DNA of 64,000 bases from Siphonodentalium dalli (GCA_032622095.1 CP136068.1:117229509-117293508); one strand, 5' to 3'; shown: positions 1-11,875, counted from the stretch's first letter. The notes: generated by a model not told the origin, from the sequence alone. Made by a program: numbers and translations.

Positions 1-704
1 AGAATCGTAGATTTGTATAAGTGACAGACAGACATACAGAGCCCGACGTTGTCCGGGCTATTCAAAAACCAAATTTAAAGTCGATAGCTCTACCCAGCCC
101 AACGTTGTCCGGGCTATTCAAAAACCAAATTTCACGTCGATAGCTCTACCCGTTTCCGAGATCTCGTCTGCGCATGTGCGAAACTGGCGTCGCACGGGCT
201 CGGCGACCCGATAAAATTCGTATCCGGGGCAAGATACATTCACATAGCAAATTTCAAGTCGATAGCTCCACCCGTTTCCGAGATCTCGTCTGCGCATGCG
301 CGAAGCTGGCGTCGCACGGGCTCGGCGACCCGATAAAATTCGTATCCGGGGCAAGATACATTCACATAGCAGATTTCAAGTCAATAGCTCCACCCGTTTC
401 CGAGATCTCGTCTGCGCATGCGCGAAGCTGGCGTCTCACGTGCTCGGCGACCCGATAAATTTCGTATCCGGGGCAAGATACATTCACATAGCAAATTTCA
501 AGTCGATAGCTCCACCGTTTCCGAGATCTCGTCTGCGCATGCGCGAAGCGGGCGCCGCACGGGCTCGCCAATACGACAACGTCGACCGCCTGGTCAAACT
601 ACACACACGTATCAAGTTTCGTCCCGATCGGTCGAGAATCGTAGATTTGTATAAATGACATACAAACATACATACAAACAGAGTTCTTCAAAATATATAT
701 GAGA
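1..704 (-). mobile_element. Non-autonomous Helitron-like repeat (HINE/pearl-like), family 1
   Basis: Oriented on the minus strand. Its 5' terminus is the TCTCATATAT end, read as ...ATATATGAGA finishing at 704. It carries about four tandem copies of a 122 bp core (phase visible at 174, 296, 418 and 540), each with the CTGCGCATGCGCGAAG motif, then a short GACA/TACA microsatellite near 650-690. The hairpin GCCCGACGTTGTCCGGGC that marks the 3' end is present at about 41-58 and imperfectly again near 97-114, so this copy has a duplicated 3' hairpin region, the same doublet as the copy at 54,186. The left edge runs into the window boundary. Reading frames through it on both strands are translations of the repeat, not genes. 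Helitron-like ends are an established feature; the link to the element at 22,665-31,746 is inferred from shared termini and core. Confidence 0.75.
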
Positions 705-728
705 CTAGCCGATGAGCCCGACGTTGGT
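705..728 (-). mobile_element. Truncated 3' end of a family-1 Helitron-like element
   Basis: CTAG at 705-708 directly abuts the 5' terminus of the preceding copy, followed by CCGATG and the first half of the GCCCGACGTTG hairpin. The sequence then leaves the repeat at about 728. Only the terminal 24 bp survive. Confidence 0.6.
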
Positions 729-1024
729 TTAAACATATTTATTCGCCATATATGCATATAAATACATACATTTGGCAACGGGATTGAAGAACAAGTGCGG
801 GCCACTTATATGCTAATTCTCTCCCGATCACCAGACAATCAAGTGAAAGAAAAAAATGAACATGGCATTGAACAATTATATATGGTATTAAAGTGTATAA
901 TGTTAAAATTTGATTGGTTGCTAGTCTCTCCCAACTTGTTCGAAAGTATCTGGTTACTGTATAGTGTACTGTGCTCATCTATCCTTAATGGTAAGGTGGC
1001 AGGACAGTGCAATATGTTCTTATA
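729..1024. other. Unassigned AT-rich DNA
   Basis: No gene, repeat end or structured element was recognised between the truncated Helitron-like end and the LINE 3' tail. Confidence 0.4.
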
Positions 1025-3216
1025 GAGCGTTTATGACTATATGCCCCTACTCAGAATTATTATTTTTATTATTTTATTTTTTCTTTCTTCCCTAGTAGTC
1101 GTCTGCTGTTGAACTTTGTGTGTTCTCACCCTGGGATGTGTCTCTTATAAAGATTTGGACAGCCTTGAAAATGTCTTCATTATTGGAATTTGATAAGCTT
1201 GGGTCTCCAAATAGTAAAGTTTTTACTGAATAAATATTGAATCGTAGTAGCTTGTTCAGCAAGTCTACTCTTGGAATAATATGCAATTGACATTGGAAAA
1301 AATAATGAAATGCGTTTTCTTCACCATCGCCGCATCTACAGGCTTTGGACACCGCAATATAATTGAAGTATTTATCTGATTGGAGTTCACTGCATTCGCA
1401 CCTGAGTCGACATTGTAAGATATTTAATGATCGTTTCCCTGTAGAAAAATACTTAGGAGGTTTAACCGGATTGGGAATAAGTGATTGTCGAAAACATTCA
1501 TAATTCATGTTTCTTATTTTTTTATCGCGTTTATTCCAGTCATTTATACACTTGGGCATGAAGGTGGACTCTTTTCTTTTGTAATTGCATTTCATAGGGA
1601 TAAAATTTGATGCATTTCTGGTATCATGGTCATTTCGGGCGCTGAATTTGGATGGTATAAGGTCTGTCAAATAGTTAGGTGTTTTTTCGTTTACTATATT
1701 GTGGAATGTCAACACCTGTTTGTAATATCTTCGAGTTTCTAACGTCTCCCAACCTAGTTCGGTCAGAAGTCTAATATTTGGAACTGATCTGGTGCAACCG
1801 GTGACTATTCTAGCTGCTTCGTATTAAACATCTTCTAGATCTTTTAGTAAGTAATCAGGTGCACCAGACCAAACGTTACTAGCGTATTCCATAAGGGATC
1901 GAACATGGGATAAATAGAGGGTTTGAAGTGTTTCACGATTTAGCATTGCTCTTAGTTTACGCAATTGTGACAGGCGTGCGTATGCCCTTGTGCATATATT
2001 ACCAATGTGTGGGTTCCAAGTTAGGTTGTCGTCAATATCCAATCCTAGGTGTTTGTGGCTATTAGAGTATTCTAGGGTTACCCCGTCGAATATGATTGTA
2101 GGTTTAACAACACTTGGCTTGGAAAATAACATTAGATTGGTTTTACTACTATTAAATTGGACACACCAATTTTCAGCCCAGTCTCTGATTTTGTTCATGT
2201 ATCTATTGACTGTCAATTGAAGTTTATACGTATCACTATCGCTGTTGATTAAACATGTGTCGTCGGCATACAGTCTTGTGCTAGATTTAATTCCATCGGC
2301 AATGTCATTAATGTAAATTAAAAACATCAGAGGCCCGACTACAGATCCCTGGGGCACACCAGCTGATATTGAGGAGTACTGCGAAAAGCTTGAGTTGACT
2401 GAAACTCTTTGCTGTCTATTTTGTAAATAGTTTGTCATCCATTTCAGAATATTACCTTTCAAACCATATTTCTCTAATTTTAAAACAAGACCTCGGTGCC
2501 AGACTTTGTCAAACGCTTTGGAAATATCGAAAAATACTGCACAACTCGTTTGGCCCTCGTTGATTGCACAGTGGATATTATGAATGATTTCAATTAGTTG
2601 AAATTCGGTACTATGACCAGGTATAAATCCAGACTGATGCTTATATAAAAGGTTGTGGGTTTTCAAATGGCTTAGAATTTCATTAAAAACTAATCTCTCT
2701 AGTACCTTGCCGACACAACTTATAAGAGATATCGGACGATAATTTAAAGGGTCATGCCTATCACCTTTTTTAAAGAGGGGCATCACATCGGCTTTCTTCC
2801 AAGCTGTAGGGAAACAACAGCTCTTTAAAGATAAATTGAATATTATTTTAAGTGGTTTGCAAACTGAGCCATGTGTTTCCCTTAGCATTTTGTTACTTAT
2901 ACCATCGGGGCCCGTGGCTTTATTTGTGTGTAAAATTTTCAAAATTTTGGATATGTCCTCCTCGGTAGTTTTGATATCTTCTAATTTTTCGGTTGTTCTT
3001 TCTGCAAAATTCGGTAATGTCGATTTTTCATTTTCTAGTGTACTATTTCGCGTGAAAATTGAATTTAAGACCTGTGCCTTTTGATAATCTTCCTCAAAAA
3101 TTCTGTTGTTAAAGTTTAGTGGGGGAATTTTCTCGTCATTGGAGAAATTATTAAGTAATTGTTTAGTGACATGCCAGAATTGTTTTGGCTCATTTACTTT
3201 CAAGTTTTCATCTAGG
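1025..3216 (-). mobile_element. 5'-truncated non-LTR retrotransposon (CR1/Jockey-type LINE)
   Basis: A minus-strand LINE whose remaining part covers the reverse transcriptase and C-terminal region of ORF2. The 3' side ends in an A/T-rich stretch near 1,050-1,091 (minus strand reads as an A-rich tail). The endonuclease and ORF1 are missing because a Helitron-like repeat (3,217-3,613) interrupts the reading frame upstream. No LINE coding sequence could be recognised on the far side of that repeat, so the 5' part was either already lost or deleted. Confidence 0.8.
1092..3216 (-). pseudogene. LINE ORF2 reverse transcriptase, one nonsense codon
   Basis: Encodes the reverse transcriptase of a non-LTR retrotransposon, which copies element RNA at the target site. 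From the N-terminal side the frame shows NKATGPDGISNKML, PLNYRPISLISCVGKVLERL, the palm motif FFDISKAFDKVWH, AGVPQGSVVGPLMF, and the catalytic YADD (about 2,259-2,270), then a thumb-like region ending LMEYASNVWSG. A TAA at 1,824-1,826 interrupts the frame, which continues uninterrupted to 1,092. That C-terminal part (about 240 residues) holds KRSLNILQCRLRCECSEL and a CxCG...HYFFQC zinc-binding-like motif typical of CR1-like LINEs in marine animals. The open frame runs upstream of 3,203 through Leu/Asp/Glu codons to the repeat insertion at 3,217, so no true start is present. Clade (CR1, L2 or Jockey) is not settled. Confidence 0.85.
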
Positions 3217-3529
3217 CTAGCTGTCCTGGCTATTCAAAAACCAAATTTCAAGTCGATAGCTCTACCCGTTTCCGAGATCTCGTCTGCGCATGCGCGAAGC
3301 TGGCGTCGCACGGGCTCGGCGACCCGATAAAATTCGTATCCGGGGCAAGATACATTCACATAGCAAATTTCAAGTCGATAGCTCCACCCGTTTCTGAGAT
3401 CTCGTCTGCGCATGCGCGAAGCGGGCGCCGCACGAGCTCGCCAATACGACAACGTCCACCACCTGGTCAAACTACACACACGTACCAAGTTTCGTCTCGA
3501 TCAGTCTAGAATCGTAGATTTGTATAAAT

Positions 3530-3591
<62 letters not shown>

Positions 3592-3613
3592 GGTCTTCAA
3601 AATATATATGAGA
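3217..3613 (-). mobile_element. Helitron-like repeat (family 1) inserted in the LINE
   Basis: CTAG at 3,217-3,220 is followed by a shortened 3' region (about 15 bp of the hairpin are deleted), one to two 122 bp core units, a long (GACA)n microsatellite at about 3,528-3,588 and the ATATATGAGA 5' terminus at 3,613. The bases flanking the ends are G and A, not the usual A and T, so one or both edges have changed. The insertion truncates the LINE frame. Confidence 0.75.
3529..3588. repeat. (GACA)n microsatellite
   Basis: About fifteen near-perfect tetranucleotide repeats inside the Helitron-like copy. The same microsatellite occupies the equivalent place in the copies ending at 704, 31,746, 32,390, 33,950 and 54,621. 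Confidence 0.9.
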
Positions 3614-3966
3614 ATAAAATATATTGGTTTTGCGAATGACCAACTTAGAATTCCGTTAAAATAACAACAATAACAACCAGCACCTAATTAACGAACCGGC
3701 TGCAGAACGAAAACTGTCTATAAAAGTTGAAATATTTCTTTTATTTGTAAATGACATAGCTTATCACAAACCAAAAATGAACATACATTAATCAACGTTA
3801 ATTAACGACAATAAACGAAATTGAAATTCCCAACTACACCTTTTACCGGTGACCGGCCTCCTAATCGCGCAGTTCGACTTTTAATCATCCCAAAAATTCC
3901 CATTCTATAAATAAAACCTCCATTGATAATGTCAGCGCCCATGTGAAACGATAATCTCTCCACCAG
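3614..3966. other. Unassigned AT-rich DNA
   Basis: No gene or repeat structure was recognised. It does not clearly continue the LINE frame interrupted at 3,216. Confidence 0.4.
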
Positions 3967-4392
3967 TTATACACGCGGCGCGCGTAATAATGAAGTGTCA
4001 ACATCTGCTTTGGACGAACATGCCTGTTGGTAAGCAGTATGCCTACTTTTGGTCGTGATTACAATGGTAGAGTTAATTGATACAGAATGCGAACTGATTG
4101 ATTCCAGAAATGGGTCCTCCTGTTTTAATGAATCCTTGACAAAAATGCAAAAGTAATGGCATTTGTCAGACGTGTGTTGTGCGTATATCTCAAACGCGTG
4201 TGCCATTTTACGCGTGGTTTTGTCCATATTTACCAATTTGTTAGATTCTTTGCATTTGTTTACCAGCCGATTTATTTTGACATCGAATGATTTAGATTTT
4301 AACACCGATTTTGACATTTTTGTGAGCCTGGAGTCCACATCTTTCTTAAGTATTGAATACATCTCTGTGTTGGAATCTATTTCTTCGCTCAT
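3967..4392 (-). CDS. Unrecognised reading frame, possibly a decayed gene fragment
   Basis: A 141-residue minus-strand frame of unknown family. It is Ser/Lys-rich and polar, with a probable helical N-terminal half and no signal peptide or membrane segment. Upstream on the same strand (4,393-4,600) short stretches look coding in shifting frames, with two stop codons after repeated DNA reading ACTGATGAAGGCCAATA/TCTGATGAAGGCCAATA. This suggests it is the tail of a longer, broken gene that also included the frame at 4,833-5,276. It could equally be chance. No function is proposed. Confidence 0.25.
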   Translation of the reverse strand: MSEEIDSNTEMYSILKKDVDSRLTKMSKSVLKSKSFDVKINRLVNKCKESNKLVNMDKTTRKMAHAFEIYAQHTSDKCHYFCIFVKDSLKQEDPFLESISSHSVSINSTIVITTKSRHTAYQQACSSKADVDTSLLRAPRV

Positions 4393-4603
4393 CAGTTTTG
4401 TTTTTGAGCGGATGTTGGTGATTCCAGAACACTTATCGTCGGAAAGTCAGTATTGGCCTTCATCAGAGTCAGTACGCATTATATATTGCTCGTCTCTCAT
4501 GTCGTAAACTTCCTTGGAAACTGAACTGAGTGTCTTTTGAATGTCACTGATTAACTTTGTGTTATTGGCCTTCATCAGTGATTTCTGTTAGCACTTCTGC
4601 TAG

Positions 4604-4880
4604 CGTATCTTGAAGACAAGCCTTGAAATAGGGTGTCTGTCATTTGCAGAATGAGGTCCCCAGAGGGTGAATATAGTGATGCTACCCCGCATAGCGGGCT
4701 AGCATCACCAAATTCACCCTCTGGGAACCTCATTCTGCTGAGGTGTAAGCAGAATGAGGTCCCCATAGGGTGTATTTGGTGATGCTAGCCTGCTATGCGG
4801 GGTAGCATCACTAAATTCACCCTCTGGGGACCTCATTCTGCAAACGGCAGACACCCTATTTCAAGGCTTGCTTGAAGACA
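4604..4880. repeat. Nested palindrome: two 93 bp hairpins inside one larger inverted repeat
   Basis: Two palindromes, 4,646-4,738 and 4,749-4,841, each start GCAGAATGAGGTCCCC and end in the inverse, with a centre near CCCGCATAGCGGG. Both sit inside a larger inverted repeat whose outer arms carry CCTTGAAATAGGGTGTCTG and its complement. The whole could fold as one long hairpin or as two separate ones. It resembles a MITE insertion that has been inverted and duplicated. No target duplication was resolved. Confidence 0.75.
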
Positions 4881-5276
4881 TGTTGAATTACACTGACAGT
4901 TTGTTTGTACTTGATGGTATTGTGATGAACCCGGGGTACATCCAGCCGCAGCCGACTTATGTCGCTGGGCAAACTTGGTGATACTACCGCGGAGATCATC
5001 GAAACAATAAATGTCTTTTGCATATTTTATCGTGATGGAATTCCCAGGGACCCTCTGGACACGACCTTTAGGTCTGTATTCGAGAAGATCGCAACACACA
5101 TTTCTGGCTTGAGTGAACACTTTATTTCTAAGCTCGTCAAGATCCTGGATGACTCGGGTGATTTCGGATATGAATAGGTCTTTTGTTAGATTCAACATAT
5201 CTCGTAGCTGTGGTGAGTCATTGATGCTGAAAACTCCGTTACCATGTGTCATGGGTTGGTTTTGTACATCGGGCAC
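4833..5276 (-). CDS. Unrecognised reading frame, possibly a decayed gene fragment
   Basis: A 147-residue minus-strand frame of unknown family. The centre, with the run DELRNKVFTQARNVCCDLL, looks helical and coding-like, and there is a Cys-containing tail. The last ~15 codons run into the palindrome starting at 4,880, so the true C-terminus was probably lost by that insertion. Taken with the frame at 3,967-4,392 it may be one disrupted gene. Function unknown. Confidence 0.25.
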   Translation of the reverse strand: MPDVQNQPMTHGNGVFSINDSPQLRDMLNLTKDLFISEITRVIQDLDELRNKVFTQARNVCCDLLEYRPKGRVQRVPGNSITIKYAKDIYCFDDLRGSITKFAQRHKSAAAGCTPGSSQYHQVQTNCQCNSTCLQASLEIGCLPFAE

Positions 5277-5280
5277 ATTT

Positions 5281-5796
5281 TTACATTAGGTGTCGACACT
5301 GCCCACACTGGGGTCAGATAGAAATGTGAACTTTCATTGATATGTGGTTCATCTGTAGAAGCTGAGTTATGACGACTCTTAAGTAGTCGAGCTGCCGAAT
5401 ACAGTATTTTTGAATACAAATTGTTTGAAATTTCACACCAACAATAGGTTGAAATTGTTCTCGTAGTTTGATTTTCCAACAGTCTTTTAGTGGAGAATTT
5501 GTAGTTTTAGACCAACATTTGTATATTTTCCTATTATCGTAAACAATTTGGACTGAAATGGCTATCATAAACTGTTGGAAATCTCCCAAACTTTGGGGGT
5601 GTCAGGTCTCAATATTTCCAACAATTGGAAAGCTTGAGGCAGTCTGGATGCTATGATATAGCAAATTTCATGTTCAGATTTCAAAAGTTTCTCACATGGT
5701 CGATCCGGTGTGTCCCGGTCCCTTCCAGTGGCCTGTCAGAAACTGATAATTAATTTAAACGACTAGATATTAATATATTAGGATTTTTAAGGCTCA
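5281..5796. other. Unassigned DNA
   Basis: Nothing recognised. Short frames here overlap on the same strand and carry no motif. Confidence 0.4.
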
Positions 5797-8700
5797 GGGG
5801 CCTGTTTCATGAAGCAATGTCATAAGATTATCTTAAGATGGACTTAATCTAAGATCTAAGGTGGATCTTATGATGTAACTTTTCCGTTTCAAGAACGCGT
5901 TTCACAAAACAAGATTAAGTCCTACTTAAGTAGTAATTTAAGTTCGCGCGCTTTTAGACTGGCTCTCGACAATTTATTACAGCTATGCACAGGAAATGTT
6001 GGTTATGTGTGTGTTATATGCCTCGGTACAGTGTCTGGTGACAGATACTAGGGCGTGTCTAAGAATAATTATGATATTTTAATGCAAGGGCGATAATCAG
6101 TATAATGACTGGTGCATACTTAACTGCACGAGCGCGCTTTTTAACTTTGTTTTCGCGTCAGACCCCATCCACACATAGCTGCATGCTTCCAATGCCAATT
6201 TTATACAAACGTATCGAGCTCAAATATATTATTTCAGTTATTAAAGGGACTTATACATCCTAACTCAGAATGTGAACCTTCACCCATATAACATGCCATT
6301 AAAGCGACGCGAGACATATGTTCGCTCCTTTCAATGCTGATATTAGGTTCTAATACATTATACGTCTTTGAAGCATCTATAATACCAGGAAACCGAATAT
6401 GTCGCCAACACGGCATACACATACAATACACCACAATGGAAGCACTGAGCTAAACGCTCTTTATTGATTGCCAACATTCTTGGAATACTAGCACAAAACG
6501 CTCTTTATTTATATTGCTATAATGTGAATAGGACTTCATATCGTGCTCCAAATAGACTTATTTCCAATCTGAGACATACTTGTAGAAGCCATATATAAAT
6601 GATGTTAGTGCCATTTGCTCTGGTTCTGTTGACAAATGTGCTAAACGCCTGTTATAATTAACAAACTGCGTATGAACTTCGAAAGTACGTTACGTTGAAC
6701 GACATTCTGCATATATGTTTTAATAAAAACCAAATCAACGACTTCTAATAAAGAGCGTTTATAATTAACAACACGCGAACAGACGGTCGGTTCACAGGCC
6801 CCTGGGGAAAATTACTAAATACCAATATAGACTATACCACTGGTATATTCACTGTCGGATACCCGTTTAAGTTCGGACATTCCAAGATGGCGGCGCCAAC
6901 TAAATCAGATAAACGGTAAGTGTATATATTGTCTCCCAGCAGCAATCAACGACATCTTTCGGTGATACACCTTGAAACAGTTATGTAGGAATTTGTATGC
7001 ACAACACATACGTAACACGCCTTTTGCATAACTGGCATGTGAATTGTTGTATTTGGCGTGTCAAGTCGTCATAATTTTTCGAAATTTTATCGAGGCGGCG
7101 AAATGTTTGCTTTTTCGTATTTTTATGGCCCTGGGCTCATGCATCCGCAAATTTATGTATTGTTGTGGATAGATTAGGTCACCACACATCTTCGGAATGC
7201 AAAACCGGCGATATTTTTATTGTCTAACTCCGAAAAACGACCTTTGAAAATTTCAAAATGTTCAGGTTCGGATTCGTAACATTCGCGATGATTTTGTTCA
7301 GGTTCAGACACATTTTTCGTTCAGGTTTGGACAAATATGGTTCAGGTTCGGACAATTTTAGTTCAGGTTCGGACGCATCAAAACCTGACCTATAAATGAC
7401 ATGCCGAGGTGTAGTCTCGATCTTATTGTGCGTGTTATTAACGAACATGCACTGTTAATTTGTTATTTCTAAATATGGCAGCTGAAATTTCCAAATATAG
7501 GTGGTAACTTCTCCGAATTAATGGGATAAAAGCCACAGTTGAATATTCTCGAGCAATGTCTACTATAAACCAGCTAGTGGCAATTATTACATTTTACATA
7601 TGAGCAACAGTGGTATTATACTTATCTTCTGAAATATCGGGGATACATGGATATTTAATACCTGGTTCTCGATTTTGAACCCCGAGGCGGAGCCAAGAGG
7701 TTTCAAAAAGAGACATCCGGGTATTAAATCTCCTAGTATCCCACGATGTTGGCGGAGCTAACGATTTTGTCCCACATCAATAGCTACCATGTGGTGTGCT
7801 TTTTATAGGTTTTTATAGATAAATTCACACCAATCAGCACCAATAAGAATAATTCAGTAGCAGACCTATCGATCCTGTTTTAGGTGACGTCAATTAAGCT
7901 CAGCGCGCTAGAACAATGTCACGATTGGTGAAACTGCTAGTTCAAGGGTAATTCATAACCACGATGTTTCACGTACTTTTATACGCCCACTGTCAAGAGT
8001 TATACGGGACATGGTGCATGACTTAAACGTGACGTTGTTGTCAGTCAGATTGTTAGTTACAACCGGGTGTGGGGACAAGCGCTGTTTGTAAAATGTTTCC
8101 CTATGAAATAGCTGTAATTTTAAATGACATACGATGCGCTCTCTTTCGTCAGGACCTTGGCATGGATAATAATTTTCAAACGTTATCTCACTGTAGATAC
8201 TTCTGTTTAAAAAAGGGTACACAATTATTGACGCGTGTATTATCAATGAAACTACGCGAAATTCCGCGGAAGACTGAAAATAGTTTATTACTGCGATAAG
8301 TTCTAAAGAAAAACGAATGATCCCGTTTTATTACGTATTCATATTTGTTAATTGGGTTTATGTGTGTAATATTTAACCATTGGGTAGGCACTATTCTCTT
8401 AAGCACATGAAGGAAATTTTCCACCAAAATTTTGAGATGCTTAATTAGCCAACGGAACAGCTGATGTTGCTTGCATACGTTTCGCTACTTCGGCGTCTAA
8501 ATTCTTGTTTCGATAAATAAATACTTGTAGTTTTGCAGAATTGCTTACCATAAGCATAACATAAAGAGAACACATATGGTTTCTCGAATAATATATTCCT
8601 GAAATATCGCCGCTCGTGAAGATTCGCATATTGCAGGTATTATTCGGCAAACCATATATAGGTATTCTCTATGTTCGCATAGTGCTGAATAGAACGCAAC

Positions 8701-10737
8701 ATGTTCGGGCTCTAATTAATAGTCCGGCATAATAGTCGTGTCACAAATGGTTAACTTGTAACTGGATTCAACATTTAGAAATGAGGCAAAACACATAAGG
8801 CTTATATTGAAAAGAATATGTTTCGTGTGAATACCCAAATATATCATCCAATTATTGATACAAAATATATATTGTCTATCTATCAGCAAGCATTTATGGG
8901 CAAATTGTGGGAACAGCTATATAATCACATTCATCGTATAAGCAGTCTAACAAAATATAATTACTGTTCGTGGCTCGTTTCTGCGCTTTATGTCTGGGAA
9001 TATATTGTCAATAGAGACTGGGGGATCGCCTCGCGGGGGATACGAGCCTCTACCGGGGCATACCACACATTATCCTCCTCAAAAAGCCGTGTAACTTATG
9101 TTATGGACAGCTATCTGCTCATCGGCGACCTTCGTGGCATCGTATGTGGATGTGGAGGGGAATCACGTTATCGCATAGATCTCACGCGCATAAAATAAGA
9201 AAGTCCGCCCAAATTATTCACGAGTGGGCTAAAACCATGCCTCGTGTTCCCCATTTATCGTTTCTTTTACGAATGGAAGAAAATCAAATGCACAAAAACG
9301 CAATAAGAACGCGACTGTACCTCGGTGTGTCATTTTTATGCGAAGTTTTTGATGCGTCCGAACCTGAACCAAATTTGTCCGAACCTGAACGAAAATTGTG
9401 TCTGAACCTGAACAAAATCATCGCGAATGTTGCGAATCCGAACCTGAACATTTTGAAATTTTCAAAGGTCGTTATTCGGAGTTAGACAATAAAAATATCG
9501 CCGGTTTTGCATTTCGAGGATGTGTGGTGACCTAATCTACCCACAACAATACATAAATTTGCGGATGCATGAGCCCCAGGCCAGAAAAATACGAAAAAGC
9601 GAACATTTCGCCGCCTCGATAAAATTTCGAAAAATTATGACGAATTGACACGCCAAATACAACAATTCACATGCCAGTTATGCAAAAGGCGTGTTACGTA
9701 TGTGTTGGGCATACAAATTCCTACATAACTGTTTCAAGGTGTATCACCGAAAGATGTCGTTGATTGCTGCTTGGAGACAATATATACACTTACCGTTTAT
9801 CTGATTTAGTTGGCGCCGCCATCTTGGAATGTCCGAACCTAAACGGGTATCCGACAGTGATATTGGTATTTTAGTAATTCCCCCAGGGGACTGTGGGCCA
9901 GTTCACAGTGATATTATATGTTCTTTCACGGATCCCGGTGTGCCCGCGTGGTCCGCATACTATATACATGCTATATATCTTTTTATTTCATAGTTAATAG
10001 ATTATGATAATATACATAATAATAATAAAATAACACATATTATGTATTATTATCTTGTTGATATATATACGGGGTACATATACAATACATTTTTACAATC
10101 AAATTATAACATAATAATATAGAAAGGCAAATAAATAATAATAATAATAATAGCTGACATAAGCATTTATAAAAAAACCTGAGTATAAATCATTCACTAT
10201 TATCCTCGATGTGAAAATGTTCGGACTAATTGTCTCAACATGATTATTGTCTACAGTGCGATTGGGTGATTTGAATCGCAAATGATGTTCAACTCTATGT
10301 AAATATATTCTTTTTGTAACAGCAATTAGAAATGTATATATAGTCCGGTCTTGGCGGTTTACAGTTAGTAGCGGACACCCCGCCAATCTTGCAACCACTG
10401 GCCACGTCACTGCTATAGCTTACCAGTTGGTTATTAATTACTACCATTTCTGAAACACCCATCCGTGCTAGCAAGGTGTTATTCAGTTAAATGTGTTTAT
10501 AATAATATATACAAGAACTAGATCCCATCCACATTTCGGACCAACCGCGGGTCACAACGTAGGTCTTAACTTTAAGATTATCTTATGACACCTCTCACCA
10601 GTCTTAAAGTTAAGACCAAAGTTAAGACCATCTTAGGTTAAGACTTTGTTCGTGAAACGCACTTATGACTGAAGTTTGAACTTATGACCATCTTAAGTCC
10701 CAACTATGTCATAAGTTGCCTTCATGAAACAGGGCCC
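5797..10737. mobile_element. Candidate DNA transposon remnant with degenerate inverted ends
   Basis: The left end reads GGGGCCTGTTTCATGAAG and the right end reads CTTCATGAAACAGGGCCC, its near-perfect complement. Similarity continues inward for about 115 bp (AAGATGG, CTTAAG and GCGTTTCAC blocks occur in mirror order on both sides). CAGG lies next to both ends and might be a 4-bp target duplication, but the repeat-like ends make that ambiguous. No transposase frame was found inside. Alternatively the two ends are independent MITE copies in opposite orientation. Confidence 0.5.
6799..9889. mobile_element. Foldback element with ~0.55 kb inverted terminal repeats
   Basis: Arms at about 6,799-7,383 and 9,347-9,889 are near-identical in inverse orientation, beginning CCCCTGGGG and including AAGATGGCGGCGCC. 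The inner end of each arm holds a short tandem repeat built on GTTCAGGTTCGGAC spaced by 25-30 bp. The left arm has an extra ~25 bp near 6,835. The ~1.96 kb between the arms has no convincing coding frame. Type is unknown (foldback, or non-autonomous DNA transposon). It lies wholly inside the outer inverted ends at 5,797 and 10,737. Confidence 0.8.
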
Positions 10738-11344
10738 AGGTCTACATATTTTCTTGTACTGCATGGTCGGCCAGTGGATTATACGACCCCCGACTAGTGA
10801 CAAAAAGACTATTGATTCATTTAGAATATGCTACCATCCAGGCGGTTGTGAGGGACCAGTAGGGAAAAATCAAAGCCCAACCGGGGGGTGCAATTGGAAT
10901 TCAAGGAGTGTAATTAGAAATTCGAAGGTGGACATCCCTTCTAACGCGGAGACCATCTGTAGCCACGCCGCTGCAATGGGAAGAGACGGCGTCTATATCA
11001 CCATCTACTCACTCTATTAACCGCAACCCGCCATTAATGCCGTGAATAAAGTTGTTAGTGAAAAGATCGGCCGGCCTTCCGTATCTATATAAGTGCCAAA
11101 AAGCCGCCTCGAGAATTTGAACATAAAACCTGGCTTAAAATGACAACTTTATCAATGATATTTTCCCATGACATCTTGCAATAAATCGGTTAACGCATAG
11201 CTGATTGGGATTTCGTGAAATTCATTTACCTTTGAGTGAGAAATCGTAGTGAAAGGTTACCGGTCAATGGGACACATCTACCCGTTTCAAATCGCTATCG
11301 CTTTATGTGCTACATTGAAAGTACCCAAGTGACCGTGACGATGT
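10738..11344. other. Unassigned DNA
   Basis: No gene or repeat end was recognised in this stretch. Confidence 0.4.
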
Positions 11345-11875
11345 TCACCGATTTATCCGTACCCGTTCCCGTCGGACGGGTATCGCAAACTCGCTAATAG
11401 CAGAGTTTACTATGTTGTAGAGTTTTGATTCTATGAGTTGTTTTATATGATCTTCCAATTTAGGCAGTGACGTTGTTTCACATATATCAGATAGTTTCTG
11501 TTTACACAAGGAGCTCGCAATATAGTCATGATCATAGTCATGCTGGTGATCACGGTTATATACCAGTGATTTTGATCTATCAGAATAAGCACCGAAGTTT
11601 GAGTCACTATCGTCCTCATTTGAATCAATGTCATTGGTTGAAAATCTTCTTAGTCTTTGTGAACGTTCCAATGGTGATTCATCAACTTTGATTTTTCGTT
11701 TTCGAATTACTATCTTATTTGATTGTGAATTTTCCAGAGTATATTCGGGGGGTTCATACACTTCAGAGTCAGACATGCTTTTATGGTTGTCGGTAGGAAT
11801 TTCAAAGCTTAAATTTTCCGGCACAGGTGTCTGCGATGCCATCGCTGGATCGGTACTATTTATCACGTGTAGCAC
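11345..11875 (-). CDS. Unrecognised acidic/Ser-rich frame
   Basis: A 176-residue minus-strand frame. It has a polar, Ser/Asp/Glu-rich N-terminal half, a basic patch (VIRKRKIKVDESPLERSQRLRR) at about residues 56-77, a His/Asp-rich stretch near 105-116, and a C-terminal segment that could be helical. Composition is more coding-like than its neighbours, but no family was recognised. It could be an exon of a nuclear protein, a transposon-derived gag-like fragment, or chance. The start is uncertain; an internal Met at residue 12 is equally possible. Confidence 0.3.
   Translation of the reverse strand: MLHVINSTDPAMASQTPVPENLSFEIPTDNHKSMSDSEVYEPPEYTLENSQSNKIVIRKRKIKVDESPLERSQRLRRFSTNDIDSNEDDSDSNFGAYSDRSKSLVYNRDHQHDYDHDYIASSLCKQKLSDICETTSLPKLEDHIKQLIESKLYNIVNSAISEFAIPVRRERVRINR

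Noticed and set aside
174-658. Frames of 94-120 codons in the 122 bp repeats here and at 31,200-33,930
   Set aside because: The same peptides appear on both strands in every copy of the Helitron-like repeat; no coding bias beyond the repeat itself.
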